A DNA stretch of 35,211 nt from an uncultured Oscillospiraceae bacterium (GCA_944385435.1 CALWXG010000025.1:1-35211); one strand, 5' to 3'. Positions 25,254-33,020 are shown, counted from the stretch's first letter. Translations and numbers: made by a program. The notes: a model not told the origin generated them from the letters alone.

Positions 25254-26099
25254 ATGGAGAATACATTTTTGCCCGGTACTGTCAGACAGCGGCTTGCCGA
25301 TCTGATGAAATATCACAAGGTATCTCAGACTGACATTGCGCTAAAAATTGGATGCGGCGACAGCTTGCTCAGCCGTTTCCTAACCGGAAAGACGGACAAG
25401 ATCGGTGACGAAAACATCATCCGTATTGCTAGAGTATTCAATGTGTCCACCGACTTTCTTTTAGGCGTGACCAATGTTCCCGATAGAAAAAATTATGAGA
25501 TTGAAGAGCTGGGCTTGTCAGCCCAGGCGGCACGAAACCTCTACACCGGCAAGGTTAATACACAAGTGGTCAATCGGCTCTTGGAAAGTCCCCGCTTTGC
25601 TGAACTGACCTACACATTGGAGCAGTATTTCAATGACACTATCGCATCCGGCTTTGCAGCTCAGAATCAGCTTTACGCTACCCTCGCCAATCTGACAAGA
25701 AGTACCGTACAAACCGATGCAGCGAAAGAAGCTGCCAAGGACATTAGCCGTTTACGGACACCGGCATATCAGGCAGATCTCGCCACTATTGAAGCTCAAT
25801 TTATGGCGGCGGTCAAAGAAGTGAAGAAAGAGATCGGTCACGATTTTACAGTACAGCAGGCCCTCACTAAAGAAGCCGCCGAGCGAATGTTTACAGAGCT
25901 TACAAAAGGTCAGGATATGGAAAACCCCAAGGTCACACCGGAGCAAGTGACCGAACTGATTATCGACAGCGTTGCCGGTATGGATGGGGTCAACCAAGAA
26001 GCACTGGACAAGCTCAGTCAGGCGTTGACCGCCTTTATGCAGACCACCTTGGATCAGGCGGCAACACAGGAGAAGGACGATGAAAAACCGGAGCAATGA
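25254..26099 (+). CDS. Xre-family regulator of the element
   Basis: 281 residues from ATG 25254 with AAAGGGGGAC upstream. Residues 8-75 form a Cro/C1 helix-turn-helix (RQRLADLMKYHKVSQTDIAL, then FNVSTDFLLGVTN). The rest is a long helical region of unknown function (for example AVKEVKKEIGHDFTVQQAL). It probably controls excision or transfer genes from the divergent region. Its stop overlaps the next gene by 20 bases. Confidence 0.85.
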   Translation: MENTFLPGTVRQRLADLMKYHKVSQTDIALKIGCGDSLLSRFLTGKTDKIGDENIIRIARVFNVSTDFLLGVTNVPDRKNYEIEELGLSAQAARNLYTGKVNTQVVNRLLESPRFAELTYTLEQYFNDTIASGFAAQNQLYATLANLTRSTVQTDAAKEAAKDISRLRTPAYQADLATIEAQFMAAVKEVKKEIGHDFTVQQALTKEAAERMFTELTKGQDMENPKVTPEQVTELIIDSVAGMDGVNQEALDKLSQALTAFMQTTLDQAATQEKDDEKPEQ

Positions 26100-26742
26100 G
26101 CAACTCTGCGCTCTGGCACAGAAGGGGAATGCGAATGCCCGTGACCTGCTTCTGGAAAACAATCTCGGCTTTATCCGCAAAACCGCCAACGAGATTTACT
26201 TCGGTATGAATCTGGGCGAAAGCGAACTCAGTATCGACAAAGACGATCTGGAGCAGGAGGGCTGCATCGGCTTATTGGATGCCATCCCTCGCTTTGACAG
26301 CAGCAAAGGCACTAAGTTTCTGACCTATGCCGCGCCGTCCATCCGAAACGCCATGACCGATTTGATACGAGATGCGTTTTCTCAATATGAGCAGCGGATG
26401 ACCGACACCACAGACGGACTTGCCTTTCAGAAAATCCGGCTGGATGAAGTTGTCCCCGGCGAGGAACGGTTACTGCGTATCGAAGCGATTGCTGACCCGA
26501 TTGCCAAATCACCGGAGCAGATTTATGTGGAACAAGAAACATTGCGTGAACTGTATGAGGGACTGGATAGAATTGGCAGTCGAGAGCAAGCCTATCTGCT
26601 TTATCGCTATGGTTTTACAGATGATGTTGAACACACGATGGTAGGAACGGCGATTCATTTCAATTTGAGAGAGAGCCGAGCCAAAAAGATAGAAGAAGAT
26701 TCTATGGACAACCTCTGGCTGGAGCTTCCGTGGTGGTTTTGA
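26080..26742 (+). CDS. Sigma-70-like factor of the element
   Basis: 220 residues from ATG 26080, preceded by AGGAGAAGG inside the upstream gene. Region 2 is well kept (DLEQEGCIGLLDAIPRFDSS, then KGTKFLTYAAPSIRNAMTDL). After a spacer, the C-terminal part resembles region 4 but is weak: REQAYLLYRYGF, then a shortened recognition helix (HFNLRESRAKKIEEDSMDNL). It may direct polymerase to element promoters or act as a transfer switch. It is coupled to the Xre gene by the overlap. Confidence 0.82.
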   Translation: MKNRSNEQLCALAQKGNANARDLLLENNLGFIRKTANEIYFGMNLGESELSIDKDDLEQEGCIGLLDAIPRFDSSKGTKFLTYAAPSIRNAMTDLIRDAFSQYEQRMTDTTDGLAFQKIRLDEVVPGEERLLRIEAIADPIAKSPEQIYVEQETLRELYEGLDRIGSREQAYLLYRYGFTDDVEHTMVGTAIHFNLRESRAKKIEEDSMDNLWLELPWWF

Positions 26743-26812
26743 TAAAGGCCGAAACCTCATGTAATCCCCTTCCATGGGCATCCAAATGAAAGTCGTTTTT
26801 TCGTGAAAAATG

Positions 26813-26842
26813 CTGGCAAAGTTCATATCTTGGTAGTATAAT
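26813..26842 (+). promoter_or_regulatory. Candidate promoter of the cargo cassette
   Basis: A perfect TATAAT (26837-26842) follows a weak CTGGCA (26813-26818) at 18 bases. It lies in the 178-base gap between the sigma gene and the cassette. A matching arm pair CACTGA/TCAGTG (26903-26908 and 26913-26918) sits between it and the ribosome site. Confidence 0.45.
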
Positions 26843-26938
26843 TATTATGGTAAGTTATATCCGATTAGTGCATGGAAACTTGCCAAGAGAAGAAAAATAG
26901 TCCACTGATTTGTCAGTGTTATGAGGGGGACAATAAAG

Positions 26939-27856
26939 ATGGCGAAAACAATTAAATTTAACCTCATCTGCGATGAAAAGCCTGTGCGTACCATTGAGGA
27001 CTTACAGAGCAACTTTTCTATCGAGGATGTACTGGATTATTACAACAACAAGTTGCTCCACCGGTGGCTCAGTGTGCGAGGATATAATTCCGAACTGGAA
27101 GCTGTGTCTGCTATTACCAGCAACGATCCGATGGAGATCATCAAGGAACTGATCCGCATTTTTGATGTTTCCACTGATGAGAAAAAGGTGGAAGAAAGTA
27201 TCTATATGCTCAAGTATCTGGATGAGCGCAAGGAACTTTGCGCTATCTATGAACAGGAGAACTATAAGGCGAAGAGCATCATTGATGATTATGAGGCTGG
27301 ATATCGTCAGCTTGTAGATGGAATCCTCGAGAATCCGAGTGATGTAGCTATAATCAAGGCAAATATCGCTGAAATAGCGTCTAATTACGCTTGGATATTG
27401 AAATTAAACCACAGAAACCTGTTTTATATTTTGCGGGAAAAGTCGGTTTTAGCTGTCATGTGCCTCCTCATGAACGAAAAATCCCGGAACTACTACCTTC
27501 CTGTGGAGATTACCGAAGAAGATGGAACCGTTACGCTGGATACTGCAAAGAACGCTGATAAAAAGGCGATGTTTGAGTATATTTGCCTCATGATTAAGAG
27601 AAGTGATTTCACAACTACTTTGGAGGGAAATCTTGTTTCATTTTCTGGTATGACGGATGGTTATTGGAAAGATCTTGAGCCAAAGGGTAAGCGGTATATG
27701 ATCGTAAGCATGGGTGATGGGGATTATGTTCGTTCTGCCGGGCATTCTGGTGGCGATTTGTCCAGTGCTGATATTTTGAATAAGTTTGTCATTGTTGATG
27801 GCGTTGACTATAAGAGCAATTCTGATACTCGCAAATTGCTCTACATGGAGGTATAA
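26939..27856 (+). CDS. Unrecognised cargo protein, first gene of the AAA cassette
   Basis: 305 residues from ATG 26939, with GAGGGGG at 26923-26929; an upstream GTG/ATG in frame at 26921 would place the ribosome site inside the gene. The N-terminus (about residues 1-55) has a distinct small domain (VRTIEDLQSNFSIEDVLDYY, then LLHRWLSVRGY) that may act as a recruitment module. A helical middle follows, then a Gly-rich C-terminal third (MIVSMGDGDYVRSAGHSGGD). There is no signal peptide, clear membrane helix or enzyme motif. The ATPase gene starts two bases after its stop, so the two products probably act together. Function unknown. Confidence 0.8.
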   Translation: MAKTIKFNLICDEKPVRTIEDLQSNFSIEDVLDYYNNKLLHRWLSVRGYNSELEAVSAITSNDPMEIIKELIRIFDVSTDEKKVEESIYMLKYLDERKELCAIYEQENYKAKSIIDDYEAGYRQLVDGILENPSDVAIIKANIAEIASNYAWILKLNHRNLFYILREKSVLAVMCLLMNEKSRNYYLPVEITEEDGTVTLDTAKNADKKAMFEYICLMIKRSDFTTTLEGNLVSFSGMTDGYWKDLEPKGKRYMIVSMGDGDYVRSAGHSGGDLSSADILNKFVIVDGVDYKSNSDTRKLLYMEV

Positions 27857-27858
27857 AG

Positions 27859-29364
27859 ATGAAGCGAAGCACAGTTAATATATTGGCTTCCTACATCGAC
27901 GCACTGCATCCAATTATTTACATTAACCATTTCGATTTTAAGGTAATTGATGATGCAATCGCTCAGGTCGGGGAAGCCGTCAAATGCGTGGAGTTCAATA
28001 ACGCTTTAGGGTTGGTGGATTTCAAAACCAAAAGTCCTATGCAGGAGTGCGATTTAGAGCAGTTTTTGAAGTTCACGATGGATGATGGCTTTGAACATGA
28101 TACATTTCTTATCCTCAAGGATGTTCATGGCGAGCTGAACAATCCTAAAATCATTGCTCTGTTGAAAAAGATTGCAGAAAACAATCTCTACAATGATGAT
28201 TACAATGCAACAATCTTTATTATCTCCGAAATTACGGTAATTCCTCGTGAGTTGGAAAACTATATCACGGTGTTTGATATTCCTCTGCCGACGATCAATG
28301 AAATTCACACTCTTATCCGTGAGTTTATTGATGATTTGGAAATTACTGTTGAAGAAGATACCATCAACGATATTGCACTATCTTTTAAGGGACTCAATGA
28401 GTTCCAGATCAAGCAGATTTTGAATCTCGCTTATCAAGACGGTGGCTGCATCGACAAGGAGGACAAGTTGTTGATCCTCAAGGAGAAAGAGCAGTTTATC
28501 AAAAAATCCGGAATGTTGGAAATTGTTTCCTTTTCAGAAACCATTGATGACATTGGCGGTCTTGAAAATTTGAAAGAATGGCTTGCTCGAAAGGCCAAGG
28601 TCTTTGCTAATCTGGACAAGGCCATTAAGTTCGGCGTAGATATTCCCAAGGGTATTATGATTATCGGTATGCCGGGTTGTGGTAAGAGTTTGACAGCTAA
28701 AGCAACAGCCAGTCTGTTTGAGATTCCCCTCGTACGTCTTGATGTTGGTCGGTTACTTGGTAAGTATGTAGGCGAATCCGAGGAGAATATGAGGAAAGCT
28801 TTGAAGCTGTCCGAAGCAATCAGTCCTTGTGTCCTGTGGATTGATGAAATTGAAAAAGCGTTTGCTGGTGTTGGCGGCGATGGTGGCGGTAGCGATGTTA
28901 CCACACGACTGTTCGGTCAATTCCTAACTTGGATGCAGGAAAAAGAGAATACCGTGTTTATCGTGGCAACTGCCAACGATATTTCTCGTATGCCTCCTGA
29001 GTTTCTGAGAAAAGGCAGGTTTGATGAACTGTTCTTTGTTGATCTTCCGAATGGTGAGGAACGCAGAAAGATTTTGGACATTCATCTGAAAAAGCGCAAA
29101 AAATGGAATAAGTCTATTGATTCCATTGCGCTGATTAAAGAAACCGAAGGGTTCAATGGAGCCGATCTGGAAGCCGTTGTCAAGGATACGATTGAGATGG
29201 CATTCATCGACGGCAAAACAACGATTACAACCGAAGATTTGATCCGTTCCGTAAAAGATACTAAGTCCATTTCCAGCACACTAAAAGATAAAATCATGCA
29301 AATCAAGGATACTGTCAGCAAAATTGACATTAAACCTGCCAGCATTCCTGATAAGGCAAAGTAA
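27859..29364 (+). CDS. AAA+ ATPase, SpoVK/Ycf46/Vps4-like
   Basis: 501 residues from ATG 27859 with GGAGGT upstream. Residues 1-230 are a diverged AAA-like or adaptor region, as in Ycf46 proteins (IIYINHFDFKVIDDAI, FLILKDVHGELNNPKIIALL, IPRELENYITVFDIPLP). Residues 240-470 are a full classic AAA module: Walker A GMPGCGKS (270-277), Walker B VLWIDEIEKAF (Asp329, Glu330), sensor 1 VATAND (Asn373), and arginine fingers in LRKGRFDELFF (Arg384, Arg387). The C-terminal lid includes GFNGADLEAVVKD. No protease domain follows, so it should be a remodelling or sensor ATPase. It sits between an unknown protein and a putative effector. Confidence 0.93.
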   Translation: MKRSTVNILASYIDALHPIIYINHFDFKVIDDAIAQVGEAVKCVEFNNALGLVDFKTKSPMQECDLEQFLKFTMDDGFEHDTFLILKDVHGELNNPKIIALLKKIAENNLYNDDYNATIFIISEITVIPRELENYITVFDIPLPTINEIHTLIREFIDDLEITVEEDTINDIALSFKGLNEFQIKQILNLAYQDGGCIDKEDKLLILKEKEQFIKKSGMLEIVSFSETIDDIGGLENLKEWLARKAKVFANLDKAIKFGVDIPKGIMIIGMPGCGKSLTAKATASLFEIPLVRLDVGRLLGKYVGESEENMRKALKLSEAISPCVLWIDEIEKAFAGVGGDGGGSDVTTRLFGQFLTWMQEKENTVFIVATANDISRMPPEFLRKGRFDELFFVDLPNGEERRKILDIHLKKRKKWNKSIDSIALIKETEGFNGADLEAVVKDTIEMAFIDGKTTITTEDLIRSVKDTKSISSTLKDKIMQIKDTVSKIDIKPASIPDKAK

Positions 29365-29379
29365 AGCGGGGTGAATATA

Positions 29380-30903
29380 GTGGTTGATAAAGAAAGTGAT
29401 ATAATTCTTGCTGTTGATGAAGAATTAGCTCCCCATATTTCCATGGTTGAAGCACAGGAACTGCAGCCTATCCAGAAGAAGTTTATGGAGAGTTATCTGG
29501 AACACAAGGATACTATGCCTGTTGATGAATGGCTTCGTGCTGAAATGGCAGAGAGTCTCCCGGAATGCAGTTCTGAAGAAATCTCTCAAATGAGTGACGA
29601 AATCATTGCCACACTCAAGGTACAGGAAGAAAAGAAAGCGTCCTTGGAAAAAGCAATCGCCAATGGCAGAAGCAAAGAATCGTGGTTTGTCAGCGAAGCA
29701 AAAACGGCCACCTCCTATATGAGCGCACAGGAAGCCTCTAAATATTTGCAGGGGCTGGATAATGCGCTCAATACCGCAAATGAGTCTTTATATCGCACTA
29801 TTCATACACAGGCTGGTACGATCAGTCAGAATCCGCATTTGGATGGATTTATCGCAGAGCAGTACCACGCTCAAACTTTCAACTTAAATGCCGAAGTAGC
29901 GGGAAGCCCATACCGGGCGAAGGTACTTGAACCTACTGGAAATGGATATGCCAAAAACTCCGTTGATATTGTAATTGTCGACGAAAGTGGTCATGTTGTT
30001 AGACGCTATCAATCCAAATATTGCAAAGATGCGGAAGCTACGGCAAAGGCTTTTGAACATGGTGATTATCGTGGTCAACAGAAGCTTGTTCCGGAGGGAC
30101 AGGAACAGGATGTTGCCAAAAAAGTTACAACGGTCATTGAAGCTCCCGACGGAACAACCAGTACACCACTCTCCAAAGAGCGGGCAAAGGAATTGCAGGA
30201 TGAGGCACAAAGTGGCAAGTGGAATGATCTAAACTGGAACGAATATAAGGCGAAAGATCTCGCTATCGGCATTGGCAAACAGGCTGGACAAGCCGCTCTC
30301 ATGGGCGCAGCTATCGGTGTTGGCTTCGATGTTGCTCAAAAGGTTTGGAACGGCGAGGATATCAAAGGCGAAGAACTGGTTGAAACCGCTATCGTGTCTG
30401 GTGCAGACTTTGGCGTAAAGGCAGCAGCAGCTGGTGCATTAAAGGTTGGCGCTGAAAAGGGAATCATTAAGGCAATCCCGAAGGGCACTCCTGCTGGGAC
30501 GATTGCGAACATTGCTCATGTTGCTATTGAAAATGTCAAAATTGTCGGCAAGATGGCTACTGGCGAATTAACCGTCAAAGAAGGTTTCGAGAAGATGGAA
30601 CAGACCACTGTGGCTACGGTTGCAGGAATTGCTGCAAGTACCAAAGGCGCCGTTATTGGCGCTACCATTGGCACAGTATTTGGCCCTGTTGGTACAGCTG
30701 TTGGTGGATTTATTGGAGGAACCATCGGCTATATGGCTGGCTCCAAGGTGGGCGAAACTGTGGTTAAGGGCGTACAGAAAATCCGTGAAAAAGCCAAAGA
30801 AGTGGTTAAATCAGTTGGTAGAACTGTGTCAAACGTAGTTACATCCGTATCCAGCGGTATCCGTAACTTTTGCAGTGGCGTAAGAAGCTTGTTTAGTTGG
30901 TAA
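29380..30903 (+). CDS. Putative effector: nuclease-like segment plus glycine-zipper C-terminus
   Basis: About 507 residues. GTG 29380 is chosen over GTG 29371 because GGGGTGA (29367-29373) is well placed for it. After an acidic helical N-terminus (about 1-140), a segment near residues 150-235 has the spacing of a PD-(D/E)xK nuclease: Glu160 in FIAEQYHAQTFN, Asp196 in SVDIVIVDES, and QSK (211-213) in RRYQSKYCKDAEAT. The C-terminal half contains repeated Gly/Ala zipper stretches (GAVIGATIGTVFGPVGTAVG, FIGGTIGYMAGSKVGETVV) like membrane-inserting proteins, ending in a basic tail. A DNA-damaging or pore-forming effector is suggested; neither activity is proven. It starts 15 bases after the ATPase stop. 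Confidence 0.7.
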   Translation: MVDKESDIILAVDEELAPHISMVEAQELQPIQKKFMESYLEHKDTMPVDEWLRAEMAESLPECSSEEISQMSDEIIATLKVQEEKKASLEKAIANGRSKESWFVSEAKTATSYMSAQEASKYLQGLDNALNTANESLYRTIHTQAGTISQNPHLDGFIAEQYHAQTFNLNAEVAGSPYRAKVLEPTGNGYAKNSVDIVIVDESGHVVRRYQSKYCKDAEATAKAFEHGDYRGQQKLVPEGQEQDVAKKVTTVIEAPDGTTSTPLSKERAKELQDEAQSGKWNDLNWNEYKAKDLAIGIGKQAGQAALMGAAIGVGFDVAQKVWNGEDIKGEELVETAIVSGADFGVKAAAAGALKVGAEKGIIKAIPKGTPAGTIANIAHVAIENVKIVGKMATGELTVKEGFEKMEQTTVATVAGIAASTKGAVIGATIGTVFGPVGTAVGGFIGGTIGYMAGSKVGETVVKGVQKIREKAKEVVKSVGRTVSNVVTSVSSGIRNFCSGVRSLFSW

Positions 30904-30908
30904 GCTCA

Positions 30909-30938
30909 AAATGGGTGCGCATTCGTGTGCACCCATTT
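30909..30938 (+). terminator. Hairpin after the effector gene
   Basis: A 13-bp stem with one G-T pair (30909-30921 with 30926-30938) closed by a TTCG loop, six bases after the effector stop. The T run is short (TTT then mixed), so read-through into the next gene is likely. Confidence 0.65.
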
Positions 30939-30963
30939 ATGTTTACGTAATTTTGGAGGCTAT

Positions 30964-31700
30964 ATGGAAAATAGTAAAAATGAAATCAAAAAAATTCTTG
31001 ATACTTATGAACTATATGAGGATTTCTCTATTACGAACGATGAAGATATTAAACACGTTATTCAGCACAGAAAAAATTATGTTCCCTCTGAAAAGCCAGA
31101 TGCATTTTTTAAACAAAACAATGTTATTTATGGCATCGAACATTTTCAAATTTCATTATACAAAAAGCTTAAAAGTGGTGACATTTCTAAGCAAGCAAAG
31201 GCTCTCAGTGCAATAGAGAAAAAATGCGAGAAGATAAAGATTTCGATCTTCACCCATCCATTGAAAATCTTTTGACCGCATTAAGCGATAATTTGCATTC
31301 ACATTCTGGAAGCTTTGAAGCATACAGAGACCGACTGACAAAAGATAATAACTGCAAATACAGGTTGATAATTTTTGTTGAAGATTCAAGTGAATCTGGA
31401 TATATTGTCCGTAAACGAGAAACACAAGCAATCAACCCGCTGCTATTAAAACAAATTGCAAATGTCTTTTTAGAATATAAAGATGATATTTGGGGTGTTA
31501 TTGTCACGACCGGAAATGAAAAGCAAAAGAGAATTACAGGCTGCACTTTAGCTGAGTTGGAGAGCAAATTAGGTAATGGCGAGCTATTTGATGCAAATGA
31601 ATATGCCCCTTTCGAGGTAGAAAGAAGAGTCCATGTAGCAAAGGAAGATCCTACCCAAGATAGTAATAATATCACCATACGTCTTTGTGACCGACTTTAA
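30964..31700 (+). pseudogene. Cargo gene split by a frameshift (or recoded)
   Basis: The first part starts at ATG 30964 with GGAGG upstream and reads in one frame to TGA 31273-31275. A second frame, one base back, is open from about 31224 to TAA 31700 and continues naturally (SAIEKK, then REDKDFDLHPSIENLL). The switch falls in a run of six As at 31219-31224 and gives a joined protein of roughly 245 residues. It may be a recent indel or a -1 slippage; the downstream part may instead be a separate coupled gene starting at ATG 31224. The N-terminal part has PDAFF...GIEHF, loosely nuclease-like. No family is recognised. It follows the three-gene cassette and may be part of it. Confidence 0.6.
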
Positions 31701-31739
31701 GCAATATGAAAGATAAGCAGTATGCATTAAAGAGTGGAC

Positions 31740-31770
31740 GAGCAGAGAGAGAAGTTTTCTCTCACTGCTC
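31740..31770. terminator. Bidirectional hairpin between the cargo and the DUF6061-like gene
   Basis: Arms GAGCAG (31740-31745) and CTGCTC (31765-31770) are extended inward by GAGAGAA/TTCTCTC after one mismatch. It lies between converging genes; no long T run follows on either strand. Confidence 0.5.
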
Positions 31771-31782
31771 ATCGGATAGTGC

Positions 31783-32031
31783 TCAATTTTCAAAGGGTTT
31801 ATACACAGTAATGGTTTTCAGATATTTTACAGGATCACCATTCAAAATCAAGTTGGTATAGCCAATCGGGTCATTGTAGATCAGATAATCCAGTTCTGAT
31901 CGCTGATACAAATTGTCAGCAACTTCATTCTCAACTGCAATTGTATCAATCGCAATCATGCTACCGTTTGCAAATTTAAGTTCCACACAGCAGTTGTCCA
32001 TATTGTAGGCACAAGATAGTAAGGTTTTCAT
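31783..32031 (-). CDS. DUF6061-like small protein
   Basis: 82 residues from ATG 32031 with GGAGG seven bases upstream. The sequence (MKTLLSCAYNMDNCCVELKF, then IAIDTIAVENEVADNLYQRS and LDYLIYNDP) is of a type I recall as DUF6061, common in mobile elements of gut Firmicutes. No function is known. There is no membrane segment. It is the last gene on the right of the element and faces the cargo genes. Its leader carries two inverted repeats. Confidence 0.7.
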   Translation of the reverse strand: MKTLLSCAYNMDNCCVELKFANGSMIAIDTIAVENEVADNLYQRSELDYLIYNDPIGYTNLILNGDPVKYLKTITVYKPFEN

Positions 32032-32241
32032 GGTATGTCCTCCATAATTCGTAATATAAAGCGAAAATCCCGTCTGACTTCCTGTTAGAAATCAGACGGA
32101 ATTTGTCCATATGCACCCCGGATACCGTCAGCTAACAGTTGATAAGTGATTAGTTCCTTATCACTGTTAAACCAACGGGTTCAGGGCTTTTTTCGAGTGT
32201 CTCAATTCCAAACTACGGCGATTACCAGCCAACTGTGCAGC

Positions 32242-32252
32242 TTGACAAAGAA
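32242..32252. repeat. Candidate right attachment core of the integrated element
   Basis: Second copy of TTGACAAAGAA, identical to 19021-19031. It lies where the low-GC element gives way to GC-rich chromosome. It doubles as the -35 region of the next gene's promoter, so chance similarity cannot be ruled out. Confidence 0.35.
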
Positions 32253-32270
32253 GGGCGGATCTGATACAAT
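32242..32270 (+). promoter_or_regulatory. Promoter of the membrane-protein pair, overlapping the candidate right att core
   Basis: TTGACA (32242-32247) and TACAAT (32265-32270) with exactly 17 bases between them. The -35 word is part of the 11-base sequence also found at 19021-19031. Confidence 0.75.
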
Positions 32271-32332
32271 CAAACTGAGGTAGAATACACAATCGCGGGA
32301 AGAACGCCTGAAAGGCGAAAGGAGGGCTTTTT

Positions 32333-32602
32333 ATGGCGTATCGCATCGTGAAGTGGATCATGGCAGCCGCAGCTGTGCTCTATTTGGCGCTGGTGCTGCT
32401 GGTGCCCGGCCTGGCTGGTCTGAGGGGCAGTATCGTCGCCTGGCTGTGCTACGCAGCCTATGTGCTGGTCACCGTGATGGTGTGGTCCCTGAACAAGGCC
32501 GGCAAGCCCCTGGGGAAGGACATCGACAAGGACCAGGTGAACAGGGAGGCAAAGCTGACCCGGGATCTCCAGCGCAAGTGGATCTGGATGCCGCGGGATT
32601 AG
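32333..32602 (+). CDS. Small two-helix membrane protein, copy 1
   Basis: 89 residues from ATG 32333 with AAAGGAGG upstream. Two membrane helices (IMAAAAVLYLALVLLVPGLA and IVAWLCYAAYVLVTVMVWSL) are followed by a charged, probably cytoplasmic tail (KAGKPLGKDIDKDQVNREAK). The first 17 or so codons and the ribosome site are nearly identical to the next gene, so the two arose by tandem duplication. The family is not recognised. High GC and the preceding promoter suggest it is host chromosome, not the element. Confidence 0.75.
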   Translation: MAYRIVKWIMAAAAVLYLALVLLVPGLAGLRGSIVAWLCYAAYVLVTVMVWSLNKAGKPLGKDIDKDQVNREAKLTRDLQRKWIWMPRD

Positions 32603-32691
32603 GGCTGGCGCCCTGAACCGGCTGTTGTGCCTCAACGGGAAGTGGAATCAAACTGCGGAAGAACACTAGGAAAGCGAAAGGAGGCCTTTTT

Positions 32692-32964
32692 ATGGCGTAT
32701 CGCATCGTGAAGTGGATCATGGCGGCCGCAGCCGTCCTCTATCTGGCGCTGGTGCTCCTGCTCCCGGCCGCGGCGGGGCTGCGGGGAGACGTGTTCGCCT
32801 GGATCTTCTATGGGGCCTATGTGCTGGTCACCGCGATGGTGTGGGCCATCGGCGGCAAGGCCACCCGGAACGTGGGCCGGGGCATCGACAAGGACAAGCT
32901 GCGGGAGGAGACCTGGATCACCCAGGAGGCGGAGCTGTCCAAAAGCCGTTGGAGCTCTGTGTGA
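32692..32964 (+). CDS. Small two-helix membrane protein, copy 2
   Basis: 90 residues from ATG 32692 with AAAGGAGG upstream, 89 bases after copy 1. The N-terminus (MAYRIVKWIMAAAAVLYLAL) is the same as in copy 1, while the loop between helices and the tail (NVGRGIDKDKLREETWIT) have diverged. GIDKDKLREE aligns with the IDKDQVNRE of copy 1. It probably shares the promoter at 32242. The function is unknown; a membrane-associated regulatory role is one possibility but unsupported. A terminator follows before groES. Confidence 0.75.
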   Translation: MAYRIVKWIMAAAAVLYLALVLLLPAAAGLRGDVFAWIFYGAYVLVTAMVWAIGGKATRNVGRGIDKDKLREETWITQEAELSKSRWSSV

Positions 32965-33020
32965 GGACGGCCGGTTTTAGCACTCTGGACTTGCTGTTGT
33001 GAATAAAAAATGAATTTTTT

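Larger units (their letters stand above)
32032..32332. other. Right end of the element and promoter of the membrane-protein pair
   Basis: This 301-base stretch holds no gene. On the minus strand it is the leader of the DUF6061-like gene, with arms 32070-32077/32092-32099 (followed on the minus strand by GATTTT) and 32133-32146/32157-32169 (one bulged base). The candidate right att core and the promoter of the chromosomal membrane-protein genes follow at 32242-32270. Confidence 0.55.
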
